Source: Rikenellaceae bacterium
GTDB lineage: Bacteria > Bacteroidota > Bacteroidia > Bacteroidales > Rikenellaceae
DNA length: 64,000 bases
Assembly: GCA_015059715.1 (NCBI GenBank)
Contig: SUZV01000006.1
Coordinates: forward strand, 1 to 64,000
Direction: 5' to 3'
This document shows positions 29,718 to 40,587 of this stretch, in pieces. The notes beneath the pieces were generated by a model, which had not been told where the DNA came from, searched no databases, and saw nothing but the letters and a program-made list of their open reading frames with translations. Each line of letters begins with the position of its first letter. The first letter of the stretch is position 1. The position numbers were made by a program, and so were the translations under genes.

Positions 29718-31538
29718 ATGAGTACGCAGATAGAGAAACATATCAAAGAGTTAGTCGCCGCACTACCCCACTCGCCTGGTGTATATCAATTTCTCAATCG
29801 CACAGGCGTGGTGATATATGTGGGCAAGGCTAAGGACCTGAAGCGTCGCGTAGCATCATACTTCATAGAGAACAACAAACACTCGGCAAAGGTCATAGTC
29901 TTAGTCCGTCAGGTCGTAGATATACGCCATATTGTAGTCGACAGCGAGCAGGATGCTCTACTATTGGAGAACTCGCTGATTAAGACCTTACAACCACGAT
30001 ACAACATACTCCTTAAGGACGATAAGACCTACCCCTGGATAGTCATACCTCGCGAGAGCTTCCCCCGAGTGCTATCCACACGACACTTAGTGCGCGATGG
30101 TTCACGTTACTTCGGTCCCTATGGGTCAATATCTACGCAACGCTCGCTACTTGAGTTTATACGCGAGGTGGTCCCCCTGCGCACGTGCAAGCTAAAGCTC
30201 ACCGCCGCCTCAATAAAGGCTGGCAAGCATAGCGTATGTCTACAATACCACCTCGGCAACTGCAAAGCACCCTGCGTAGGCTACCAGAGCGAAGAGGAGT
30301 ATGGGCGCACCATAAGTCTCGTAGAGTCGATACTCAAGGGCGACCTACGCCCCGTAAGAGAGTGGCTCGAAACGGAGATGATGCGTGCGGCCGAAGAGCT
30401 ACGCTTCGAGGCTGCCGAGCAGTATAAGCAGCGACTACGCTCGTTGGTAGACTACCAGTCGCGCTCGGTGATAGTAAGTTCAAAGATTGTCGACTGCGAC
30501 GTGTTCTCGCTACTTAGAGATGACGACATAGCCTACTGCAACTACCTAAGCATACGCCATGGCTCGATGGTCGCAGTGCAGACGATACGTCTAAGCATAG
30601 GTGTAGAGGCCACAGACGAAGATTTACTATCGCGTGCCATAGAACACATCGTAGATAGTATGGGCATAAGCCTTGCACGTGAGGTTATAGTTCCAGTGAT
30701 ACCCTCGGCAGCGATACTCTTCGATGGCGTGGTGTTCACCATACCCAAGCGCGGTGAGAAGGCCAACCTCGCCGAGTTCTCGCTACGCAGTGCCCGTATA
30801 TACCGAGCCGAGATGCTCAAAAATATGGAGATAAAGAACCCCGAGCGGCACACCGACAGACTTATGGAGGCTATGCGTCGCGAGCTACGCCTTGAGCACC
30901 AACCGCGCCATATAGAGTGTTTCGACAACTCGAACCTTCAGGGCACAAACCCCGTAGCCTCGTGCGTAGTATTTCGCGATGGTAAGCCCTCGAAGAGGGA
31001 GTATCGACACTTTAACATCAAGACCGTTGAGGGTCCCGATGACTTCGCCTCGATGCGCGAGATTATAGGTCGCCGCTACTCGCGCCTCATAGCCGAGGGT
31101 GCCGAGCTTCCAGACCTCATTGTTGTGGATGGTGGCAAGGGTCAGCTGTCGAGTGCCTATGCCATACTTCAGGAGTTGGGCATAGCCGACAGAGTGCCTA
31201 TCGTGGGTCTTGCTAAGCGTCTTGAGGAGATATTCTACCCGAATGACCCCGACCCCTACTATCTTAGCCGCACGGGCGAGCCGCTTAAGGTCATCTGCCA
31301 CCTAAGAGACGAGGCACACCGCTTCGGCATCACCTTTCACCGCCAGAAGCGCGACAAGGCACTCATAGATAGCGAGCTAAAGCATATCCCCACTATTGGC
31401 GACAAGAGTCTGGGGTTGCTGCTCAAGCACTTTAAGAGTGTTAGAGCTGTGCGCGAGGCATCGTATGAGGAGCTAAGCGCGGTGGTGGGTAACAGCCGCG
31501 CAAAAGCCATATTAGAGTACTTTAGCAACAAAAAATAG
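29718..31538 (+). CDS. uvrC: Excinuclease ABC subunit C (UvrC)
   Basis: GIY-YIG domain (SPGVYQFLNRTGVVIYVGKAK), UVR motif, RNase H-like ECFDNSN; start moved from 29688 to MSTQIEK. Confidence 0.97.
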   Translation: MSTQIEKHIKELVAALPHSPGVYQFLNRTGVVIYVGKAKDLKRRVASYFIENNKHSAKVIVLVRQVVDIRHIVVDSEQDALLLENSLIKTLQPRYNILLKDDKTYPWIVIPRESFPRVLSTRHLVRDGSRYFGPYGSISTQRSLLEFIREVVPLRTCKLKLTAASIKAGKHSVCLQYHLGNCKAPCVGYQSEEEYGRTISLVESILKGDLRPVREWLETEMMRAAEELRFEAAEQYKQRLRSLVDYQSRSVIVSSKIVDCDVFSLLRDDDIAYCNYLSIRHGSMVAVQTIRLSIGVEATDEDLLSRAIEHIVDSMGISLAREVIVPVIPSAAILFDGVVFTIPKRGEKANLAEFSLRSARIYRAEMLKNMEIKNPERHTDRLMEAMRRELRLEHQPRHIECFDNSNLQGTNPVASCVVFRDGKPSKREYRHFNIKTVEGPDDFASMREIIGRRYSRLIAEGAELPDLIVVDGGKGQLSSAYAILQELGIADRVPIVGLAKRLEEIFYPNDPDPYYLSRTGEPLKVICHLRDEAHRFGITFHRQKRDKALIDSELKHIPTIGDKSLGLLLKHFKSVRAVREASYEELSAVVGNSRAKAILEYFSNKK

Positions 31539-31807
31539 TCGACATTTCACCCCCTATTTTGGTCGGTTCACCCTAAGCAAGAATAGTGCGTTTAGGCCAC
31601 ATTATCCCTATAACACGCTGTGTGGCATACGTTTTGCTCATCCGAATGAGGAATTATGTTTTTGGCAGTGCAACGACGACAGGGAGTAAATATTTTGCAG
31701 TTTCGAAAATTATTTATATCTTGCATCCGAAATAATATATTAATTAACACTAAAAAGTACTGCCTATCGAAACAATTCTGCTCTTGAACACACTAAAATA
31801 GAAGAGT

Positions 31808-32392
31808 ATGAACGTGAATGTATTAAGCGACAAAGTATTGCTTAACAACTACCTTTTAGGTGATAGGAGTGCTATATCTGAACTTATAGAGCGTCATTCA
31901 AGGCGCGTGCGTAGTTATATCGGTATGATGGTCAAGGATGACGACATCGCCGATGATATCTTCCAAGAGACATTTATCAAGGCCGTAAAGGTCATTGACG
32001 AGGGACGCTATACCGACAGTGGCAAGTTCCTCTCGTGGGTACTTCGCATAGCCCATAACCGCGTTCTTGACCATTTCCGTCGCGTAAAGTCAAGCAAGCA
32101 GATTAATGAGTCGGAGGCTGGCTACGACGTTATCGGCACGCTACGTTTCTCCGAGCCTACGACCGAGGATGAGATGGTGCATGACGAGATAGAGGAGACG
32201 ATACGCTCGCTCGTAGAGCTTCTACCCGACGAGCAGAGGGAGGTTGTGCGCCTGCGTTACTACTCAAAGCTCTCGTTTCAGGAGATTGCCGAGCAGACCG
32301 AGGTGAGCATAAATACCGCACTGGGGCGTATGCGCTACGCGCTCATCAACCTACGACGAATGATTAAGGAGCGAAATATCGTATTAAATTAA
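31808..32392 (+). CDS. RNA polymerase ECF-type sigma-70 family factor
   Basis: 194 aa; region 2 (DDIADDIFQETFIKA) and region 4 (LPDEQREVVRLRYYSKLSFQEIAEQ). Confidence 0.93.
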   Translation: MNVNVLSDKVLLNNYLLGDRSAISELIERHSRRVRSYIGMMVKDDDIADDIFQETFIKAVKVIDEGRYTDSGKFLSWVLRIAHNRVLDHFRRVKSSKQINESEAGYDVIGTLRFSEPTTEDEMVHDEIEETIRSLVELLPDEQREVVRLRYYSKLSFQEIAEQTEVSINTALGRMRYALINLRRMIKERNIVLN

Positions 32393-32533
32393 CTCTCGGA
32401 CGCAATAATCTTAAGAGCATAGGCGTTATAGGTGTAAATCACCAAAGGGATGTTCTATAATTTAGGTCGAGCGACTGAACCAGAATATCTCGGTAGTGTT
32501 TAATTTGTAGAACAATCCTTAAATAGTTTGCCT

Positions 32534-32683
32534 ATGAGAGAACTTGACCCTCAAACCTTAAAGCTCTTCAGCGAAGAGCATCTGTTACTTAATGATGTGG
32601 TACAGGAGGATGCCGACCTACTCTTCTTAGACACCTACCTTACCGACATCTTCAAATGCCAAGCAAGGGTGACTAAAATGTAA
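32534..32683 (+). CDS. Small hypothetical protein (49 aa) downstream of sigma factor
   Basis: Hand translation MRELDPQTLKLFSEEHLLLNDVVQEDADLLFLDTYLTDIFKCQARVTKM; stop lies within a terminator hairpin loop. Confidence 0.4.
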   Translation: MRELDPQTLKLFSEEHLLLNDVVQEDADLLFLDTYLTDIFKCQARVTKM

Positions 32684-32696
32684 ATTAGTCACCCTT
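32665..32696 (+). terminator. Hairpin AAGGGTGACTAA/TTAGTCACCCTT followed by gtttt
   Basis: 12-bp perfect inverted repeat with T-rich tail. Confidence 0.8.
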
Positions 32697-32730
32697 GTTT
32701 TGTTTGAAGATGTAGAAGTGCTCAATGTAG

Positions 32731-33807
32731 TTAATTATGCCCTATCACAACACTCTCTATGGGTTGCTGCTGCACCTTATCGAGCGGATGTGATTGGTAG
32801 GCCACCTTGCCAAAGTCGATAGTTGCGAGGTCTATACACCTAATACTATTATTATATGCCGTCTTGTAGTATACACGACGATTCGTTAGGTCTATAGCCG
32901 AGGTCCACTGCGTAGCACTCGGCAATGAGTGCTCATCGGGATTCTCGACGGCTATGGGCACATCGAAATTATTGAGCAGATGAAGAGCCTGAAGCACCGT
33001 CTCAAAGCCCGTAGCACGCTGTGGTGCGGTGTTACGAAAGAGCGCGGCACGCACAAAGCGCGAAGGTGGCGTAAAGTCACCCGGTAGGCCGAGAAGTGCC
33101 GAGCTGCCACCCAAGGGCTCAAGCTCTACATCCCCAAGCATATAGTTCGGGGCACTCCCAGGACGTAGATTGACGTAGTTGTTCATATTGGCCATGTGCC
33201 ACTCGAAGCCTGGTGAGTTGGTCAGCACACCTATGGTGTTTTCATAGAAGTGTATCTGGCCATCCACAATCTCCATAACCACCTCTCTACCCGATGGTTC
33301 ACCGATGCGCCAATGCAACACGGCCGAGGGCTCCAAGGCCACGATATCTACGCTCTGTACCGCACGCTTAACATCGTCAATAGAGGCACACTGCGTGAGC
33401 ATCCACTGCACAACCTGCATATCGGCAAGCGTGGTGCTATCCTTCGCCGCGTCATAAGCCTCGTAGCCACCGTAGTGCGGAAAGAAGAATAGACCTGCCG
33501 AGAGGCCCAACTCGTTTATCCCCTCGGCAATAAACTCTCGCTCGACAACCGCAAGGCCCACAACGCCATAGCGCGCCTCAAAGCGCAGACCATTATCCCC
33601 CGTAGGGGTATACGACTGTAGTTTCGTACCTCGCGGAATGATGACATACTCGCTCTTAAGTTCACCCTTGGCCCACTCTATGGTACGCGCCTGCACGTAG
33701 CTGCCATCCGCAGCCGTAAGCGAGATACCTGTGCAGGCCAGCGAGCAGTAGGCTCCAGAGGCCATAGCCACAGCCCCGAGCAACAATACTTTAATAATCT
33801 TTCTCAT
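32731..33807 (-). CDS. Choloylglycine hydrolase / linear amide C-N hydrolase family protein (bile salt hydrolase or penicillin V acylase-like)
   Basis: Signal peptide ending before Cys of CTGISL; ARTIEW motif typical of Gram-negative members. Confidence 0.85.
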   Translation of the reverse strand: MRKIIKVLLLGAVAMASGAYCSLACTGISLTAADGSYVQARTIEWAKGELKSEYVIIPRGTKLQSYTPTGDNGLRFEARYGVVGLAVVEREFIAEGINELGLSAGLFFFPHYGGYEAYDAAKDSTTLADMQVVQWMLTQCASIDDVKRAVQSVDIVALEPSAVLHWRIGEPSGREVVMEIVDGQIHFYENTIGVLTNSPGFEWHMANMNNYVNLRPGSAPNYMLGDVELEPLGGSSALLGLPGDFTPPSRFVRAALFRNTAPQRATGFETVLQALHLLNNFDVPIAVENPDEHSLPSATQWTSAIDLTNRRVYYKTAYNNSIRCIDLATIDFGKVAYQSHPLDKVQQQPIESVVIGHN

Positions 33808-33973
33808 AATAGCAATGGTTTTATAGTGTAAACTCTTTACTGGCTAAGCATAAAAACCTGGCGTAATAATAAATAAGCAAGACCCATTATCGATGCCATT
33901 TTCACTCTGCACTGCCGAACAACGGCATAGCCTCATTACACTCTACATAAACCTCGCCACAGAGCATAAAAAA

Positions 33974-34001
33974 GGAGTGGCTAAAGTAGATTAGCCACTC
34001 C
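33974..34001 (-). terminator. Hairpin terminator downstream of M16 peptidase
   Basis: GGAGTGGCTAA...TTAGCCACTCC with A-run on + strand (U-run on the minus transcript). Confidence 0.75.
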
Positions 34002-34060
34002 CTCTCGCTCTGGAGGCCGAATAATCAGCCGACCAGATTATCTACATTGAATAGGTAGCG

Positions 34061-36892
34061 TTACTCAGCATCTGCTGCCTCGGGGCGCATAACAACCAAC
34101 GTACGGTTACCATCATTGAGCATCTTCTGAGCAAATGCCTTAACATCCTCCAAGGTCACGCTCTCCAATACACCAAGGTACTCCTCCTTGTAGTTGTAAC
34201 CCTCCTCGTACCAGCGAGTGATAGCCGACATCCAGCCACCGTTGTTCTCAAGAACATTGTTATAGTTCTTCTGCAAGAACTCCTTAGACTTAGCTACGTC
34301 ATCAGCCAAAGGACCCTCCTCGGCAATCTTCTTAATCTCCTTATCGCAAATCTCGATAAGCTCGTCAGCAAGCTGCTCGTTAGTATCGAATATGATAGCC
34401 ATCATATACTCCTCAGTTGGGTACTTCTCGATGCCACCCTGAACCGAAACACCATAGGTACCACCCTTCTCCTCGCGGATAGAGATCATATAGCGTGAAT
34501 CGAGTGCGCGGCTTAGAAGCTCAACAATCATACGATTCTTAGCGTTATTAGCCATGTCGCCAGAGTAAACAAGGCGTACAGATACCTTAGGCTGCTGCAT
34601 AGTAGTACGGAAGTCGTTAACTACATTGCCATCAACGAAACGTACACCATCATCTACTACAGCATACTCAACCTTCTTAGATGTAGGAAGTGAACCGATA
34701 TACTTCTCAACCAGAGGCTTCAAAGTCTCAAGATCTACATTACCTACGATAACAAAACGGAAGTCGTCAGCGTAGCCATAGAGCTTAGAGTGGATAGCCT
34801 GCAAAGTAGGAATGTTAAGAGCCTCAATCTGTGCTGCCGAGGTAATCTGACGACGTGCATGGTTACCATACATAGTCTTCTGGAACTCGCGGCCTACGAT
34901 GTAGTTAGGATCAGACTCCATGTTATTGAAGTATGGAACATACATATTCTTCATATTCTGAAGGTCTGTCTCGTCGAAACGTGGAGCAGTGAAGTTAAGG
35001 TAAACGAGCTGCAAGATAGTCTCGATATCCTTAGGCGAACCACCAGCATTTACACTATGCTCATACTCACCAGCACCCAACGAAGTGTAAGCACTCTTAC
35101 CCGAGAGCTGCTTAGCAAGCTCGGTAGCTGAGAACTTGCCGATACCCGACTGACCCATAACCATACCGAGGAATGCACCCTGATAGTACTCCTCATCGGT
35201 AAGCATTGAAAGACCACCCTTTGATGTAGCTGTCACGATTACCTCGTCAGCCTTGAGTGTCGAAGGACGTACAACAACCTTGATACCATTCTTGAGTGTC
35301 CACTCAGTGTAGCCAAGTGACTCATTCTCTACTGTAGACTTAACGACAGAGCCCTTGAACTTAGTAGCTGGGTCGATAAGTGGCTCGATAACGGTGTCAT
35401 CCTTGTAAGGCTCTACCTCAGCAGCCGATACCTCAGCGATGATAGCCTTAATCTGCTCCTCGGTAGGAACAACTACACCATCCTTCTTAGGCGAGCGCAC
35501 CAAGATTACAAGGTTCTCGTTAGGAGCAACCAACTGGCTGTAAGCCTGGTTAATCTGGTCTACAGTGAGGCTGTTGATAAGAGCCTGGTCGAGCTGCCAC
35601 TCTGTCTCGGCATCCAACATAGGAGTACCCTCAGCATAGTGGTCAAGGCAACGCTGTGCATACTCAGCATTCTTCACATCGTTGCGGTTGGTGTACTGAC
35701 GCTCAGCCCAACGAAGAATCTCCTGCTTAGCACGCTCAAACTCACCTACAGTAAAGCCGTGACGACGCATACGCTCCATCTCGGTATACATAGCACGGAA
35801 AGCCTCGTCTGTACGACCCTCGTGAGCTGTAACAGAGAACATCGTAGACTCCAAAGTAGGACAGATACCGATACTACCCTCTGACATACCGCCACCAAGG
35901 AATGGAGCATTAGCAGCCTGTGCAATCTCGTCGAAACGAGCACTCATCATCTGCATTACGAATGAGTAGATGTAGTTGTAGCTGATGCCAATCAACGTAT
36001 TCTTAAACTCCTTAGGCATAGCGTCACGACGTGCGAACATCATAACGCTTGACTGAGTAAGCTCCGGATCGGTAAATACAGAGATTATAGGCTCCTCAGT
36101 AGCAGGAACAGTGATAACATCCTTCTGTGCTGCATCAGCTGGCGATGCAGGGATGTCGGCCATAAGGGTCTTAATCTTAGCCTCTACCTGGTCAACATCT
36201 ACATCACCTACGATAACGATTGCCTGGTACTCTGGGCGATACCACTTCTTGTAGAAGTTCTCCAAAGCGGTGTGGTCGAATGACTTAAGGCCATCGAGGT
36301 AACCGATAAGATTACGATGCTCATAGAGTGAACCCTTGAAGAGGTTCTTAATCATATCGTTCTGAGCACGAAGACCTGCGCCATCACGTGTGCGGAGCTC
36401 CTCCATAATAACGCCACGCTCCGAGTCAATCTCCTCGGGCTGCAAAGCGATAAACTGCGACCAGTCGTGGAGGATAAGAAGAGCAAGGTCTACGTTCTCC
36501 TCGGTTACAGGAAGGTCCATAACCATATACTGGGTGCAATCCCACGATGTGAAGGCGTTGAGGTTGTTACCAAACTGAACACCGATAGTCTCAAGCTTCT
36601 CGATAATTGCCTTACCTGGAAGGTTCTTAGTACCGTTGAAGGCCATGTGCTCAAGGAAGTGTGCCAAGCCCTGCTGGTCATCATCCTCCTGAATAGCACC
36701 TACATCGTGGTAGATGTAGAAGCTCGCCTGACCCTTAGGCTTGTCATTGTGGCGAATAAAGTAGGTCATACCGTTATCCAGCACACCTACGCGAACTGCT
36801 GGGTCCAGCGGCAGTGGCTGCGTTGGATCCTGAGCGAAGATGCTCGATACTCCCACGAAGAGCACTACGAGCATAGAAAATAATTTCCTCAT
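34061..36892 (-). CDS. M16 family zinc metallopeptidase (secreted)
   Basis: Signal peptide; HFLEHMAFNGTKN (HxxEH) motif; two M16 repeats. Confidence 0.95.
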   Translation of the reverse strand: MRKLFSMLVVLFVGVSSIFAQDPTQPLPLDPAVRVGVLDNGMTYFIRHNDKPKGQASFYIYHDVGAIQEDDDQQGLAHFLEHMAFNGTKNLPGKAIIEKLETIGVQFGNNLNAFTSWDCTQYMVMDLPVTEENVDLALLILHDWSQFIALQPEEIDSERGVIMEELRTRDGAGLRAQNDMIKNLFKGSLYEHRNLIGYLDGLKSFDHTALENFYKKWYRPEYQAIVIVGDVDVDQVEAKIKTLMADIPASPADAAQKDVITVPATEEPIISVFTDPELTQSSVMMFARRDAMPKEFKNTLIGISYNYIYSFVMQMMSARFDEIAQAANAPFLGGGMSEGSIGICPTLESTMFSVTAHEGRTDEAFRAMYTEMERMRRHGFTVGEFERAKQEILRWAERQYTNRNDVKNAEYAQRCLDHYAEGTPMLDAETEWQLDQALINSLTVDQINQAYSQLVAPNENLVILVRSPKKDGVVVPTEEQIKAIIAEVSAAEVEPYKDDTVIEPLIDPATKFKGSVVKSTVENESLGYTEWTLKNGIKVVVRPSTLKADEVIVTATSKGGLSMLTDEEYYQGAFLGMVMGQSGIGKFSATELAKQLSGKSAYTSLGAGEYEHSVNAGGSPKDIETILQLVYLNFTAPRFDETDLQNMKNMYVPYFNNMESDPNYIVGREFQKTMYGNHARRQITSAAQIEALNIPTLQAIHSKLYGYADDFRFVIVGNVDLETLKPLVEKYIGSLPTSKKVEYAVVDDGVRFVDGNVVNDFRTTMQQPKVSVRLVYSGDMANNAKNRMIVELLSRALDSRYMISIREEKGGTYGVSVQGGIEKYPTEEYMMAIIFDTNEQLADELIEICDKEIKKIAEEGPLADDVAKSKEFLQKNYNNVLENNGGWMSAITRWYEEGYNYKEEYLGVLESVTLEDVKAFAQKMLNDGNRTLVVMRPEAADAE

Positions 36893-37200
36893 AGATTTGA
36901 TAATTAATAAGTTATATAAAGTTTATATTATAAAATTCACACTCACGCAAAGTAAACCAAGCAAAGATACACTTTTTTGCTTAAATCTACACTTTTTTTG
37001 TCATATTTTTTATCTATGTATCAATAAAAATATCCTATGCACACAATAAACCAACGTCAAGAAACGATAATTATTATACGTGTAGTCCCTACGCGCCTAA
37101 AATAAGTCACAAAACAGCTATATAATAATTTCGCAGACAAATTCCAACCGCTTCTGAATCATTTTTTGTACTACATGGCACAATATTACCAATAAATTTA

Positions 37201-37208
37201 TACCTTTG
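37201..37208 (+). promoter_or_regulatory. -7 box TACCTTTG for acyl-ACP thioesterase
   Basis: Consensus match 23 bp upstream of the ATG at 37231. Confidence 0.6.
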
Positions 37209-37230
37209 TGTAGTTAAACTATAAACGATT

Positions 37231-37959
37231 ATGGCGACAATATCGACCTACGAATACACCATTCAGCCACAGGATGTGGACTTTACGCTACGTGCCTCGG
37301 TACCATCAATCATAAGCTATATGCTCAACGTTGCAGGCCGCGATGCCCACATCAAGGGCTTCGGCGTAGATGCGCTGCAAAACAACTCATACACGTGGGT
37401 GCTCTCGCGCTTAGCCGTAGAGGTCAATGCCCAGCCTAAGCAGTATGACGACATAGCTGTAGAGACCTGGGTTAACGACTTTAACCGTCTATCCTCGACA
37501 CGTAACTTCCGCATACGCAGGGGCGACGACATCTTAGCTCAGGGCGTATCGCAGTGGTGTATGATAAATATGGAGACACGCCAAGCGGCAGATATGACTC
37601 TACTGAAGGATGTATACGAGAGGGCAATGGTCGCAGAGCCCTCGCCCATTGCTCAGCCAGCACGTCTTCGCGATATCGAGCCACAACAGAGCATCTCGCG
37701 TCCTGTGGTATACAGCGATATAGACTTCAACCGCCACGTCAACACCCTCCGATATATTGACCTGATGTTCGACCACCTCCCATTAGAGCTTATCGAGCAG
37801 GGGTGCGCACTGCGCATAGACCTAAACTTTATCGCCGAGGCACGCTATGGCGAGACTCTTGTATTGGGCATAGAGAACAACGCCAACGCATGGCAGTTTG
37901 ACATCGCCTCAGATGATGGTAGACGACTATGCCGAGCTAAAATTGTATTTAACGAGTAA
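37231..37959 (+). CDS. Acyl-ACP thioesterase
   Basis: 242 aa double hot-dog; DIDFNRHVNTLRYIDLMFD motif. Confidence 0.9.
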   Translation: MATISTYEYTIQPQDVDFTLRASVPSIISYMLNVAGRDAHIKGFGVDALQNNSYTWVLSRLAVEVNAQPKQYDDIAVETWVNDFNRLSSTRNFRIRRGDDILAQGVSQWCMINMETRQAADMTLLKDVYERAMVAEPSPIAQPARLRDIEPQQSISRPVVYSDIDFNRHVNTLRYIDLMFDHLPLELIEQGCALRIDLNFIAEARYGETLVLGIENNANAWQFDIASDDGRRLCRAKIVFNE

Positions 37960-37965
37960 CATTCT

Positions 37966-39123
37966 ATGGATAAGGTGAGCAGAGAGCTAAACATAGCCAT
38001 CGTAGGTCCAGCACACCCCTATCGAGGTGGTCTGGCAGCGATAATGGAGAGCATGGCACGCGAGTTTCAGTCGCGAGGCTACAAGGTCAACATCCTCACC
38101 TTCACACTACAATACCCCAAGCTACTTTTCCCAGGTAAGAGCCAAACGGTAGACACCCCTGCACCCGAGGACCTGAATATTCGCCGCAGAGTGTCGACCG
38201 TAAACCCACTCTCGTGGATAAGCGTAGGAGTTGAGCTGCGTAAGGCTCGCCCCGACATAGTGCTGATGAAGTACTGGACCCCATTTATGGCCCCCTGCTT
38301 CGGCACTATAGCACGCATAGCACGTAGCAATGGCCACACTAAGGTACTATGCCAGATTGACAATGTAGAGCCACACGAAAGCCATATTACCGACCGAATA
38401 TTTAACAACTACTTCCTAAGGTCGATGGATGGCTATATCTATATGTCCGAGCAGGTACACCGCGAGCTTAGAGAGTACACCGACAGCCCTGCACTCTTCT
38501 CGCCACACCCGATGTTCGAGAACTTCGGCATAAGGAGCACACGCGAAGAGGCCTGCGAGCGTTTAGGCCTCGACCCCAACACTCGATATACAATGTTCTT
38601 CGGCCTTATACGCGACTACAAGGGGTTAGATATCCTGCTCGAAGCTTGGCACGACTTTAAGCGCGAGGGACACAAGCTACTCATAGCAGGCGAGTTTTAC
38701 GCATCACGCAATAAGTATATCGACCTTATCGAGCGTCTGGGCCTTGAGAATGACATCGTACTACACGACTACTTTATCCCCGACCACAACGTGCGTCACT
38801 ACTTCTCGGCTGTCGAGTGCGTAGTACTACCCTACAAGACTGCGACACAAAGTGGCGTAACGCAGATATGCTACAACTTCTGCACCCCTGTTATAGTCAC
38901 CAACGTGGGTGGTCTGGCCGAGATAGTGCCCGATGGACGTGTAGGCTACGTATGCCCACCAACCAAGGAGGGGGTATTAGACTCCTTAGAGCGCATCTAC
39001 ACTGGCGATAGACTCCGCATATTCTCCGAGGCTATGGTCGAGGAGCGCAAACGCTTCTCATGGCGTGCTATGTGCGACAAAATCGAGGAGCTATACGACA
39101 CTACGCTACACATTAAGCGATAA
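37966..39123 (+). CDS. Glycosyltransferase family 4-like protein
   Basis: GPAHPYRGGLAAIMESMA N-terminus; C-terminal GT-B donor site (SGVTQICYNFCTPVIVTNVGGLAEIV). Confidence 0.88.
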   Translation: MDKVSRELNIAIVGPAHPYRGGLAAIMESMAREFQSRGYKVNILTFTLQYPKLLFPGKSQTVDTPAPEDLNIRRRVSTVNPLSWISVGVELRKARPDIVLMKYWTPFMAPCFGTIARIARSNGHTKVLCQIDNVEPHESHITDRIFNNYFLRSMDGYIYMSEQVHRELREYTDSPALFSPHPMFENFGIRSTREEACERLGLDPNTRYTMFFGLIRDYKGLDILLEAWHDFKREGHKLLIAGEFYASRNKYIDLIERLGLENDIVLHDYFIPDHNVRHYFSAVECVVLPYKTATQSGVTQICYNFCTPVIVTNVGGLAEIVPDGRVGYVCPPTKEGVLDSLERIYTGDRLRIFSEAMVEERKRFSWRAMCDKIEELYDTTLHIKR

Positions 39124-39185
39124 CCACAGCAAAGAGAGCGACACACAAGGCATGATAGACGACTTCGCAACGAGCCGAAAATTTC

Positions 39186-39229
39186 AATGGTTCCAAAGGT
39201 CCTAAAAAATAGTGACCAGTGGAACCATT
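39186..39229. terminator. Inverted repeat between convergent genes
   Basis: AATGGTTCCA...TGGAACCATT. Confidence 0.6.
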
Positions 39230-39263
39230 AAAACTTTTGGTGCTATACGTCGTAGCAACTACC

Positions 39264-40559
39264 CTACTCGATACCTACGCGGTCGAAGATAAAATCTACA
39301 TTCTTCAGATAGTACTCCAACGTAAAGCAAGCATCAAGCTCCTCGCGCGAAAGTACCTCCATAACAGCAGGTGTCTGGGCAAGAAGCTCCTGATAGTCGG
39401 CACGCTCGCTCATAGCACGCATAGCCACAGGCTGAACAGTGTCGTAGGCCTGCTCACGCGAGAAACCGCGCTCGATGAGGGCATTCATAACGCGCTGAGC
39501 AAAGATAACCTTACGTGTGCGATAGATATTCTCCATCATAACATCCTTAAACACCACGAGGTTCTCAAGGATGCCTCTGAAGCGGTTAAGCATATAGTCT
39601 AAGAGCATAGTAGCATCGGGGAGGATGATACGCTCGGTCGACGAGTGTGAGATATCGCGCTCGTGCCATAGGGCCACATTCTCGTAGAATGCCGCCATGT
39701 AGCCACGCATAACACGTGCGCAACCGCACATATTCTCCGACGAGATAGGGTTACGCTTATGTGGCATAGCACTCGAACCCTTCTGACCCTTGCCAAACGA
39801 CTCCTCGACCTCGTGGACCTCGGTACGCTGGAGGTTACGAATCTCCATAGCCATCTGCTCGATACTTGATGCTATGACAGCCAAGGTCGCCATATAATAG
39901 GCGTGGCGGTCGCGCTGGATGACCTGTGTCGAGATGTTTGCACTCTCGATGCCGAGCTTCTCGCACACATAATCCTGGATAAATGGAGGGATATTGGCGA
40001 AGTTGCCCACAGCACCCGAAATCTTACCTACCTCGACACCACGTGCTGCGGTGACAAAGCGTGTAAGGTTGCGCTTCATCTCCTCGTACCACAACGCCCA
40101 CTTAAGACCAAAGCAGGTGATGTCGGCATGTATACCATGTGTACGACCAATGCAAGGCGTAGACTTAAACTCTATAGCACGTGCTCGCAACACCTCAAGC
40201 ATCTTCTCGATATCCTCCAAGAGTATTGAGTTGGCCTGCTTAAGCAGGTAACCATTAGCCGTATCAACAACATCGGTACTGGTAAGTCCATAGTGTACCC
40301 ACTTACGCTCCTCGCCAAGGGTCTCGCTCACCGCACGGGTGAAGGCTACGATATCGTGACGTGTCTGCTGCTCAATCTCGTAGATGCGATTGATGTCAAA
40401 CGACGCGCTCTTCCACAACTTCTCGACATCCTCCTTGGGCACTACACCAAGCTGGCTCCAGGCCTCTGAGGCCAAAATCTCGACACGCAGGTAGGCATCA
40501 AACTTATTCTGCTCAGTCCACACCTTGCGCATAATCTCTCTGCTATATCTTTCAATCAT
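39264..40559 (-). CDS. purB: Adenylosuccinate lyase
   Basis: [12 protein letters not shown] signature; TSTDVVDTA. Confidence 0.97.
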   Translation of the reverse strand: MIERYSREIMRKVWTEQNKFDAYLRVEILASEAWSQLGVVPKEDVEKLWKSASFDINRIYEIEQQTRHDIVAFTRAVSETLGEERKWVHYGLTSTDVVDTANGYLLKQANSILLEDIEKMLEVLRARAIEFKSTPCIGRTHGIHADITCFGLKWALWYEEMKRNLTRFVTAARGVEVGKISGAVGNFANIPPFIQDYVCEKLGIESANISTQVIQRDRHAYYMATLAVIASSIEQMAMEIRNLQRTEVHEVEESFGKGQKGSSAMPHKRNPISSENMCGCARVMRGYMAAFYENVALWHERDISHSSTERIILPDATMLLDYMLNRFRGILENLVVFKDVMMENIYRTRKVIFAQRVMNALIERGFSREQAYDTVQPVAMRAMSERADYQELLAQTPAVMEVLSREELDACFTLEYYLKNVDFIFDRVGIE

Positions 40560-40587
40560 AAGGCAGGTTAGTTAGGTTATATTATTA

